A stretch of DNA of 12,648 nucleotides from assembly GCA_038244055.1 (NCBI GenBank), contig JBBRTW010000188.1:1-12648 (forward strand), written 5' to 3'. Under the pieces are notes generated by a model, which saw only the letters and a list, made by a program, of their open reading frames with translations, ran no database searches and was not told the origin of the DNA. This document shows, one piece after another, positions 5,464-11,631 of this stretch (position 1 is the stretch's first letter; each line of letters begins with the position of its first letter). Source of the DNA: DASPKW01 sp038244055. Lineage in GTDB: Bacteria; Planctomycetota; Phycisphaerae; Tepidisphaerales; Tepidisphaeraceae. A program made the position numbers and the translations under genes.

Positions 5464-6978
5464 ATGAGCATCACCCACCACGAGCCTCTGGTCCTCCCGT
5501 ACCACAACGGGGACCTCGACAACACCTCGGACGATCCGCGGCAGCGGATGCCGCTGATCCTCGGCGGCAAGAGCTTCAACGACATCACCGAGGCGGTGAG
5601 CAGCATCGCCGAGCGGCCGACGACGCAGGGATGGAAGATCGCCTTCGCGATTTCGCTGTCGTTGCTGGGGCTTCTGGGCTTCACACTCTACAAGCTGATT
5701 TTCACGGGCGTCGGCGTCTGGGGCAACAATCAGCCGGCCTCGTGGGCGTTCGACATCATCAACTTCGTTTTCTGGGTCGGCATCGGCCATGCCGGCACGC
5801 TGATCTCGGCGATCCTGTTCCTCTTCCGCCAGAACTGGCGCACCAGCATCAATCGCTTCGCGGAGGCGATGACGATTTTCGCCGTCATTTGCGCGGCGAT
5901 GTTCCCGGGCGTTCACGTCGGCCGGCCCTGGCTGGCGTACTGGCTGTTCCCGCTGCCGAATCAGATGCAGATGTGGCCGCAGTTCCGCAGCCCGCTGCTG
6001 TGGGACGTATTCGCGGTCGGCACGTATGCGACGGTGTCGCTGCTGTTCTGGTACGTCGGGATGATCCCCGATCTGGCGACGCTGCGAGACCGCTCGAAGA
6101 CCAAAGTGGGGCAGATGGCCTACGGGATTTTCTCGCTGGGTTGGACGGGGTCCTGCCGGCACTGGCATCGCTACGAGCGGGCGTATCTGCTGCTGTCGGC
6201 CCTGGCGACGCCGCTGGTGCTTTCGGTGCATAGCGTGGTGTCGTTCGATTTCGCGACCGCGCAGCTTCCCGGCTGGCATACGACCATCTTCCCCCCCTAC
6301 TTCGTCGCGGGCGCTGTGTTCGGCGGCTTTGCGATGGTGCTGGCGCTGGCGATTCCTGCGCGGCAGTTCTTCGGTTTGCGCGATGTCATCACGCTTCGCC
6401 ACATAGAAAACATGTGCAAGGTGATGCTGGCCACGGGATTGATCGTCGGCTACGGCTATTCCTGCGAATTTTTCACGGCCTGGTACAGCGGGCAGCATTA
6501 CGAGCGATTCGTGTTCCTGAACCGCGCCCTCGGACCTTACCAGTGGGCCTTCGGGATCATGATGTTCTGCAACGTGCTTTCGCCGCAGATTCTGTGGTCG
6601 AAGAAGATGCGGAAGAATCTGTGGGTGGTGATGTTCGTGGCGCTGTCGGTCACGGTGGGGATGTGGTTCGAGCGGTTCGTGATCATCGTGACTTCGCTGA
6701 CGCGAGATTTCCTGCCATCGAGCTGGTGGGTTTACAAGCCGACTTACATTGATATCTGCATGCTGGCGGGCAGCTTTGGATTGTTCTTCACGCTCTTCCT
6801 GCTCTTCTGCCGGTATTTGCCGGTGGTCGCGATGGCGGAAGTGAAATCGATCATGCCGCAGGCGCATATCCACCCCGAGCGGCACGATGAGCTTTCGGGC
6901 GATGAGGGCCGGTCTGATTACCGGCCGGATGAGCGGCATCGGCCCAAGGGCAACGGCGACGGCCACGCGAGGCATTGA
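5464..6978 (+). CDS. actC: ActC, NrfD/PsrC-like membrane subunit of Alternative Complex III
   Basis: Integral membrane quinol-oxidising subunit of the NrfD/PsrC family. The 504 aa have about ten hydrophobic spans (roughly 58-80, 96-121, 133-153, 178-203, 239-260, 277-299, 320-340, 359-378, 386-410, 428-455). An N-terminal soluble stretch of about 55 residues contains the family-like PLILGGKSFNDITE. Conserved-looking polar motifs inside or at the edges of spans include GIGHAGTLISA (107-117), FPGVHVGRPW (147-156) and SVHSVVSFDFA (254-264). Their His and Asp residues are candidates for quinol binding and proton transfer by analogy with solved ACIII structures. The C-terminal ~45 residues are a hydrophilic His/Asp/Arg-rich tail. 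It starts 17 bases after actB with a clear ATG at 5464 but no strong Shine-Dalgarno, so coupled translation with actB is likely. The neighbours ActB and ActD make ACIII much more likely than a polysulfide or nitrite reductase. Confidence 0.94.
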   Translation: MSITHHEPLVLPYHNGDLDNTSDDPRQRMPLILGGKSFNDITEAVSSIAERPTTQGWKIAFAISLSLLGLLGFTLYKLIFTGVGVWGNNQPASWAFDIINFVFWVGIGHAGTLISAILFLFRQNWRTSINRFAEAMTIFAVICAAMFPGVHVGRPWLAYWLFPLPNQMQMWPQFRSPLLWDVFAVGTYATVSLLFWYVGMIPDLATLRDRSKTKVGQMAYGIFSLGWTGSCRHWHRYERAYLLLSALATPLVLSVHSVVSFDFATAQLPGWHTTIFPPYFVAGAVFGGFAMVLALAIPARQFFGLRDVITLRHIENMCKVMLATGLIVGYGYSCEFFTAWYSGQHYERFVFLNRALGPYQWAFGIMMFCNVLSPQILWSKKMRKNLWVVMFVALSVTVGMWFERFVIIVTSLTRDFLPSSWWVYKPTYIDICMLAGSFGLFFTLFLLFCRYLPVVAMAEVKSIMPQAHIHPERHDELSGDEGRSDYRPDERHRPKGNGDGHARH

Positions 6979-7011
6979 GACGGTTGTCGAATCGACCTGG
7001 ATGAACACGTT

Positions 7012-7599
7012 ATGAGCACCGCGACTGAAACATACGATGCCGATGTGGACGCGCCGGAAGAGGCCGAAAAGCCCGAACTGGTGGGCCTGATGGCGGAGTT
7101 CGAGGACGTGGATGGAATCGTGGCCGCGGCGCGCACGGTTCGCCGCGCCGGGTTCACGCGCTGGGATGTGCATAGTCCGTTCCCGATTCACGGCATTGAT
7201 TTCGCGATGGGCGTTCGGCCGACGATTCTGCCCTGGCTGGTTTTGGGCGGCGGTTTGTTCGGGCTGGGCGGCGGCATCTTGCTCCAGTGGTGGACCAACG
7301 CGTTCGACTATCCCTTCTTCATCAGCGGCAAGCCGCTGTGGAGCCTGCCGGCGAATATCCCGGTGGCGTTTGAAACGACAGTGCTGTGCGCATCGCTGAC
7401 GGCGGTTTTCGGGATGCTGGGGTTGAACCAGTTGCCGAGGCTGTCCAACCCGCTCTTCAAGAGCGAGCGATTCCGCAAGGCCACCGATGACAAGTTTTTC
7501 CTGGTGATTGACGCCACGGACAAAAATTTTGATGAAGCGAAGACGACGCAGTTGTTGAAGGATGCCGGCGCGGCGGCGATCGAGCGCGTGGAAGACTGA
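7012..7599 (+). CDS. actD: ActD, DUF3341 membrane subunit of Alternative Complex III
   Basis: A 195-aa protein of the DUF3341/ActD family, the small two-span subunit that packs beside ActC/ActF. It has an acidic N-terminus (DADVDAPEEAEKPE), then the family pattern LVGLMAEFEDVDGIVAAARTVRRAGF (23-48), where an alpha/beta soluble part meets the HSPFPIHGID motif (54-63). Two spans follow, at about 71-93 (TILPWLVLGGGLFGLGGGILLQ) and 116-138. The loop between them (FDYPFFISGKPLWSLPANIPVAFE) carries the typical YP...GKP...P..IP.. signature. The C-terminus is soluble and ends in a KFFLVIDATD...LLKDAGA pattern. It begins 33 bases after actC at an ATG. Its role in the family is structural, possibly in proton movement; no cofactor motif is present. 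The dispersed repeat begins immediately after its stop codon. Confidence 0.92.
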   Translation: MSTATETYDADVDAPEEAEKPELVGLMAEFEDVDGIVAAARTVRRAGFTRWDVHSPFPIHGIDFAMGVRPTILPWLVLGGGLFGLGGGILLQWWTNAFDYPFFISGKPLWSLPANIPVAFETTVLCASLTAVFGMLGLNQLPRLSNPLFKSERFRKATDDKFFLVIDATDKNFDEAKTTQLLKDAGAAAIERVED

Positions 7600-7632
7600 T
7601 TTCACCGCGGAGGCGCGGAGAGCGCGGAGAAG
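7600..7632. repeat. Dispersed intergenic repeat, copy 2 (tttcaccgcggaggcgcgga type)
   Basis: It reads tttcaccgcggaggcgcgga followed by gagcgcggagaag and matches the copy at 1037-1068 with a few substitutions and one indel. Both copies begin within a few bases of a stop codon and point the same way. This copy lies inside the act operon, between actD and actE. Confidence 0.7.
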
Positions 7633-7666
7633 ATTTTTGGAATGGGTTGTTCGGCGACTGTAGATG

Positions 7667-7696
7667 GAATTGTGATGGCAGGCGGAAAGCCTTCAT
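7667..7696. repeat. Second dispersed repeat, copy A (gaattgtgatggcaggc...gaaagcct)
   Basis: The core gaattgtgatggcaggcg then gaaagccttca recurs in slightly longer form at 10485-10517 (gaattgtgatgtggcaggct then cgaaagcctaca). It holds a small hairpin AGGC-ggaaa-GCCT (7680-7692). It sits in the actD-actE gap right after the other repeat, so two unrelated repeat types make up most of this 138-base spacer. Confidence 0.6.
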
Positions 7697-7737
7697 GATC
7701 GTGCGGATTGAGATCGTGCAACTTACGGAATTTTGAG

Positions 7738-8511
7738 ATGGCCAAGCATCAAGAAGAACCTCTACCGCCGGGCGTGCCGCCGGTTACCTTTGCGCCGGTT
7801 GCTCCGCGACTGCGGAGGCCGCCGTTCTGGATCATTTCGCTGCTGATCATTTCGGTGCTGGCAAGCTGGATACCGCTGGTGCTGTTTGCGCGGGGCCGGT
7901 CCGCCAAGTCGACCGAGCCGCGCGTGGCTCTGGTGCAGGATATGGGGACGCAGGTGCGTTATCGCGAGCAGATGTCGAGCGAGGTGTTCGCCGATGGGCG
8001 GGCCGATCGGCCGAGGATTCCCGGAACCGTGGCGCGGGGGCAGGCGAATCTGGATGACAATTATTATCGCGGCTTCACGGGCGAGCCCGTGCAGGCCGGA
8101 AGCCCGCACGCCAGCGGGCAACCGGTGAAGTTCGTCGAAGGTTTCCCGGCCGCGGTGACTGTGGATAACAAATTGCTGGCCCGCGGGCAGGAGCGGTTCA
8201 ATATCTACTGCTCACCGTGCCACGGTCTGGATGGTTACGGAAATGGCATGGTGCATGTGCGGGCGCAGGAGTTGAAGCAAGGATCGTGGGTTCAGCCCGC
8301 TTCACTGCACAGCGATGGCGTTCGCGCCCGGCCCGAAGGTCATTTGTTCAATACGATCAGCATCGGCATCCGGACGATGCCGGGTTATGGCGGGCAGATT
8401 CCGGTGGCCGATCGCTGGGCGATCGTGGCGTACATCCGGGCGCTGCAGGTTTCGCAGGGCCCGCAGCCAGCGCCGCCTCCGTTGGCCGCGCCGCATGCGA
8501 GCGCGGAGTGA
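7738..8511 (+). CDS. actE: ActE, monoheme cytochrome c subunit of Alternative Complex III
   Basis: Membrane-anchored monoheme cytochrome of ACIII, a likely electron exit toward the oxidase. The 257-aa protein has a Pro-rich N-terminus, then one span at about 29-51 (PFWIISLLIISVLASWIPLVLF) and a periplasmic cytochrome c domain. The single heme motif is CSPCH (C158-H162) in NIYCSPCHGLDGYGNGMV, and M214 in GIRTMPGYGGQIP is the probable sixth ligand. The family stretch DDNYYRGFTG...FPAAVT (107-141) before the heme domain matches ActE. No lipobox is visible, so the anchor appears to be a transmembrane helix rather than lipid. The ATG at 7738 is preferred; an in-frame TTG at 7708 would add ten residues without support. 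The C-terminus is Pro/Ala-rich. It follows actD after a 138-base repeat-filled gap, unusually long within this operon. Confidence 0.92.
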   Translation: MAKHQEEPLPPGVPPVTFAPVAPRLRRPPFWIISLLIISVLASWIPLVLFARGRSAKSTEPRVALVQDMGTQVRYREQMSSEVFADGRADRPRIPGTVARGQANLDDNYYRGFTGEPVQAGSPHASGQPVKFVEGFPAAVTVDNKLLARGQERFNIYCSPCHGLDGYGNGMVHVRAQELKQGSWVQPASLHSDGVRARPEGHLFNTISIGIRTMPGYGGQIPVADRWAIVAYIRALQVSQGPQPAPPPLAAPHASAE

Positions 8512-8597
8512 GACGAGCGATCGAACGAGCGATGGATCGGTGATTGAACGAGAAAGATTCAGCGGCGTAAGAGGCCGAATGTTTGGAGAGAGCTAAA
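8512..8597. other. Short spacer actE-actF with imperfect direct repeats
   Basis: The first part repeats words such as acgagcgat, gatcg and gattgaacgag (about 8513-8552), giving a loosely repetitive stretch of about 40 bases. It has no coding potential. The last 15 bases hold the ribosome binding site of actF. Confidence 0.4.
8585..8590 (+). promoter_or_regulatory. Ribosome binding site GGAGAG that fixes the actF start
   Basis: GGAGAG lies seven bases before GTG 8598, which is good Shine-Dalgarno spacing. It overlaps the in-frame TTG at 8583 and so argues against that codon as the start. Confidence 0.6.
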
Positions 8598-10148
8598 GTG
8601 GCAAGTCAACCGCAAAACACGCCCGTGAACGACCCGACTCCGGCTGAATTCAGCCGGCGGACGCGGGGCGTCTTTATGCTCGCGGCCGCGGCCGGGGTTA
8701 TCGGCCTGGCGGCGGCGATCGCGCTGGGCATGGGGTATCAGGACTTTTTCCGGCGGTTCTACTTCTCCTACCTGGTGAGTTTCGCGTTCTTCACGGCCCT
8801 GGGAGTGGGGGCGCTGGTGTTCGTGCTGATCCAGTTCCTGGTGCGGGCGGGCTGGAGCGTCAACATCCGCCGCATCGGCGAGACGACCGCGATGATCTTC
8901 CCCATCCTGGGGATTCTGTCGGCGCCGATTTTCGTTTCGGTGATTCTACAGGAAGGCGATTTGTATCGCTGGGCATTGCCGGAATCGGCGATCGAAAAAC
9001 ACGATGAGGCCAAGCCGCATGGCGAGCATGCGGCGGCCGCGGCAACCGCAGGAGTGGATACAGCCAGACTGGCGGCCGCCGAGGTCAAGCCCGAAGGCCA
9101 CGGCGACGCGCATGCCACTCCGGTTGAAGCCGGCCGCGCCTCGGCCGAGGGTCATGGCGCGGCCGCCCACGCCGATGGCGGCGAGGGCGAACACGCCGAA
9201 CCCTCCTACATCAATCGCCCCCGAAAAATCGATGAGCTGACGCAGTCGAAGCGGAAGTGGCTCAACCCGGTTTTCTTCCTGATCCGCGTGGCCGCGTACT
9301 TCATCATCTGGTCCGCCATTGCCATTTACGTCTGGAAACAGTCCACCGCCCAGGATGAAGATGCCGACCCGCAGCACACCGCCAATATCCAGAAATGGTC
9401 CGGCTTCTTCCTGGTGGTGATGGGCCTGACGGTCACGGCCGCTGCGTTCGACATTTTCATGTCGCTGGACCCGCACTGGTTCAGTACGATCTTCGGCATC
9501 TACTTCTTCGCCGGCGGCGCGGTCAGCTTCTGGGCCTCGATGATCATCATCGTGACCCTCCTGCGGCGCAAGGGCGTGCTGCGCGATTCGGTCGATCAGG
9601 AACACTACCACGACATGGGCAAGTTCCTCTTCGGCTTCGTCTTCTTCTGGGGCTACATCGCTTTCAGCCAGTACATGCTCCTCTGGTACGCGAATTTGCC
9701 GGAGACAACGACCTGGTTCTCCAGGCGCGGCGTATCGACTGTTTCGCCGACTCCCGAGCAACTTGCCCTGGCGGGCGGCGATACCCACAAGGCGCTCGAA
9801 CTCGCCATTCCCGATTTCGGATTCGATTGGCGCTGCGTGGCGGTCGTGCTGCTCTTCGGGCACCTGCTGATTCCCTTCGGCGGGATCATGTCACGCCACG
9901 TCAAGCGAAACATCGGCACGATCAATTTCTGGGCCATCTGGATGCTGATCTTCCACTATGTGAATATGTACTGGCTGATCATGCCGGAAATGAAGCTCGG
10001 CTTTCAGCCGGGCCTGATCGATCTGGCCTGTTTCGTCGGCATTTTCGGCATCGTGGCCGCCGTGTGGATTCGGATTGCTTCGAGCAAGCGCATCCGGGCG
10101 ATCAACGATCCGCGCGTTTCGGAATCCATGGCGTTTGTCAATATCTGA
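8598..10148 (+). CDS. actF: ActF, second NrfD-like membrane subunit of Alternative Complex III, with His-rich insert
   Basis: Integral membrane ACIII subunit, a diverged NrfD relative paired with ActC. The 516 aa have about ten spans (roughly 24-46, 57-82, 97-117, 224-246, 269-290, 297-320, 342-364, 411-430, 442-462, 472-494). Family-like motifs are KRKWLNPVFFLIR (218-230), FDIFMSLDPHWFSTIFGIYFF (284-304), DMGKFLFGFVFFWGYIAFSQYMLLWYANLPETT (339-371) and FHYVNMYWLIMPE (452-464). The GTG start at 8598 has a good Shine-Dalgarno (GGAGAG). Residues about 131-203 form a hydrophilic Ala/Gly/His-rich segment with eight histidines between spans 3 and 4. It probably makes this protein longer than many ActF homologues. 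Its side of the membrane is not certain: span counting from the Arg-rich N-terminus puts it outside, but the basic residues just before span 4 argue the other way. In ACIII this subunit supports the complex and may take part in proton translocation; quinol oxidation is normally assigned to ActC. Confidence 0.92.
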   Translation: MASQPQNTPVNDPTPAEFSRRTRGVFMLAAAAGVIGLAAAIALGMGYQDFFRRFYFSYLVSFAFFTALGVGALVFVLIQFLVRAGWSVNIRRIGETTAMIFPILGILSAPIFVSVILQEGDLYRWALPESAIEKHDEAKPHGEHAAAAATAGVDTARLAAAEVKPEGHGDAHATPVEAGRASAEGHGAAAHADGGEGEHAEPSYINRPRKIDELTQSKRKWLNPVFFLIRVAAYFIIWSAIAIYVWKQSTAQDEDADPQHTANIQKWSGFFLVVMGLTVTAAAFDIFMSLDPHWFSTIFGIYFFAGGAVSFWASMIIIVTLLRRKGVLRDSVDQEHYHDMGKFLFGFVFFWGYIAFSQYMLLWYANLPETTTWFSRRGVSTVSPTPEQLALAGGDTHKALELAIPDFGFDWRCVAVVLLFGHLLIPFGGIMSRHVKRNIGTINFWAIWMLIFHYVNMYWLIMPEMKLGFQPGLIDLACFVGIFGIVAAVWIRIASSKRIRAINDPRVSESMAFVNI

Positions 10149-10185
10149 TAGCGCCGGCCGGCATAAGATGTGAAGAGCCTTGATT

Positions 10186-10192
10186 GAGGTGA
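10186..10192 (+). promoter_or_regulatory. Strong ribosome binding site GAGGTGA for the small membrane protein
   Basis: GAGGTGA precedes ATG 10196, with the GAGG core six bases from the start. This is one of the clearest Shine-Dalgarno sequences in the window and supports the small gene being real. Confidence 0.6.
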
Positions 10193-10195
10193 GTT

Positions 10196-10480
10196 ATGGC
10201 GATCAAACAGGAAGCAAACACGCCGCTGATCGTGACCGTGGGCGCGGTCTCGGCCATCCTGCTGGTGGTGATCACGTTCGGCGTGGAGGCCTGGTTTCTC
10301 TATGAAGAGAACAACGAGATCGCCAGCAAGTGGGAACAGGCGAAGAATGTCCGGCTGGATGAATTGAGAGCAGAGCAATCCGCCAAACTGACGACGGGCG
10401 CGAAGGTGCCGATCAATCAGGCGATGAAGACGGTGGCCGAGAAGTACAAGTCGGCCGGGCCACGGGTTGAGGCAAGATAG
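10196..10480 (+). CDS. Small single-span membrane protein of the ACIII-caa3 cluster (unknown function)
   Basis: A 94-aa protein with one hydrophobic span at about 10-35 (PLIVTVGAVSAILLVVITFGVEAWFL), a short basic N-terminus likely inside, and a charged tail of about 58 residues likely outside. The tail has a helix-like stretch (EENNEIASKWEQAKNVRLDELRAEQ) and then GAKVPINQAMKTVAEKY. As I remember them, VPI/IPI..AM..V motifs occur in other small proteins beside ACIII and cytochrome oxidase genes. There are no cysteines, and the tail has no histidine, so it does not bind heme or an Fe-S cluster. It lies 47 bases after actF and 78 before sco, with a strong ribosome binding site. It may be an accessory ACIII subunit (position would suit an ActG/ActH-type small subunit) or an assembly factor for the oxidase. 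I assign no symbol because I cannot match it to a named family. Confidence 0.75.
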   Translation: MAIKQEANTPLIVTVGAVSAILLVVITFGVEAWFLYEENNEIASKWEQAKNVRLDELRAEQSAKLTTGAKVPINQAMKTVAEKYKSAGPRVEAR

Positions 10481-10484
10481 AGAT

Positions 10485-10517
10485 GAATTGTGATGTGGCA
10501 GGCTCGAAAGCCTACAC
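10485..10517. repeat. Second dispersed repeat, copy B (gaattgtgatgtggcaggct...cgaaagcct)
   Basis: It matches copy A at 7667-7696 and contains a cleaner hairpin, AGGCT-cgaa-AGCCT (10500-10513), with a perfect 5-bp stem and a stable-looking tetraloop. It begins four bases after the stop of the small membrane protein gene. Function is unknown; a 3' stabiliser or a mobile palindromic element are both possible. Confidence 0.6.
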
Positions 10518-10558
10518 CATAATTCGACGGGTATGCGGGCTGGAAAGTTGATTTGAAA

Positions 10559-11596
10559 ATGAGTTTGCGATTGAAACATCTTCTGCTGGCGACCTGTGCG
10601 GCGATTTTCGCGGCCGGCCCATCCGCACGCGCGGAAGACACCGCAGGGCGCGCTTCAGCGCGAGAGACGTCCCCCGCGGCGCGCGAAACCGCCCCCGCCG
10701 CTCAGCCCGCCCCCTCCGATGACGCCCCGCCCCGCGAGCAGCGCCGCCCGGTGCGCCAGGACCCCGGTTCGCTCTTCACCGGCCCCGGCCGGATGGAGCC
10801 GGTGCCCGATGAGCTCAAGAATGTCGCCATCGATGAGCATCTGAATTCGAAACTGCCCCTGGATCTGACCTTCACCGATGACTGGGGCAATCGCGTCCAG
10901 CTTCAGAAGTATTTCACGGGCAGGAAGCCGGTCATCCTCCAGCTCGGCTATTACGGCTGCCCCATGCTCTGCGACCTGGTTTCCCAGGGCACGGTCAGTT
11001 CCCTGCGGAATGTCGATCTCGAGCCGGGCAAGGATTACGAGATCGTCTTCCTCAGCATCGACCCGGCCGAGAGCCGCGAGATGGCCGCGAAGAAGAAGCA
11101 GAATTACCTCCGCGCCTACGGCCGCGGGACGGGCGATGGCTGGCACTTCCTCACCGGGCAGAAGGAGCCGATCAAGCAGCTCACGCAGGCGGCCGGGTTT
11201 AATTACAAGTGGGTCGCCAGCGCCCAGCAGTTCTCCCACCCGGCCGCCATCATCCTCTGCACGCCCGAAGGCAAGGTCTCGCGGTATCTGTACGGCGTGC
11301 AGTTCAAATCCGACACCCTGCGTCTGTCGCTGGTCGAAGCATCCGAAGGAAAAATCGGCACCACCGTCGATCACTTCCTGCTGACCTGCTTCCAGTACGA
11401 CGGCAAACAGGGCAAGTACGCCGCCTCGGCGATGGGCATGATGCGCATCGGCGGGGTGTTGACCGTGATCATCGTGGCTTTTGTGTTGTATCGCCTCTTC
11501 CGGCGCGAAGCCCGCATGCGGGCGCAGGGGCTGGGGCCGTATTCCCTGGCCAATGAAGCCGCGCTGCGCGGTGCGTCCGACGTAATTGTGAAATGA
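10559..11596 (+). CDS. sco: SCO1/SenC-family copper chaperone with C-terminal membrane anchor
   Basis: Thioredoxin-fold copper-binding protein that delivers copper to, or reduces, the CuA site of cytochrome oxidase. The 345-aa protein has a signal peptide (about 1-25, ending SARA/ED), then an Ala/Pro/Arg-rich linker (about 26-70). The SCO domain spans about 80-280 with CPMLC (C134, C138), the SIDP strand motif (166-169) and the conserved copper-ligand His at H227 in QFSHPAAI. The extension after it (DHFLLTCFQYDGKQGKYA, 271-288) and a C-terminal span (about 297-314, IGGVLTVIIVAFVLYRLF) make it longer than classical SCO proteins of about 200 aa. I recall this extended architecture from SCO proteins beside ACIII and caa3 genes. 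The ATG at 10559 begins a proper signal peptide; a TTG six bases earlier is less likely. The GC-rich linker is probably flexible. It sits 35 bases before coxB, whose product has the CuA site it would serve. Confidence 0.92.
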   Translation: MSLRLKHLLLATCAAIFAAGPSARAEDTAGRASARETSPAARETAPAAQPAPSDDAPPREQRRPVRQDPGSLFTGPGRMEPVPDELKNVAIDEHLNSKLPLDLTFTDDWGNRVQLQKYFTGRKPVILQLGYYGCPMLCDLVSQGTVSSLRNVDLEPGKDYEIVFLSIDPAESREMAAKKKQNYLRAYGRGTGDGWHFLTGQKEPIKQLTQAAGFNYKWVASAQQFSHPAAIILCTPEGKVSRYLYGVQFKSDTLRLSLVEASEGKIGTTVDHFLLTCFQYDGKQGKYAASAMGMMRIGGVLTVIIVAFVLYRLFRREARMRAQGLGPYSLANEAALRGASDVIVK

Positions 11597-11631
11597 AGCG
11601 CGGCCACCAGGCCGACAACGAGCGACCGACT

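Noticed and set aside
5359..7605. Very long open frame on the minus strand (about 748 codons), with another of about 711 codons at 3227-5362
   Set aside because: Both lie opposite well-supported actB and actC/actD. Their translations are Arg/His/Ala-rich with no recognisable domains, typical of the antisense frame of GC-rich genes.
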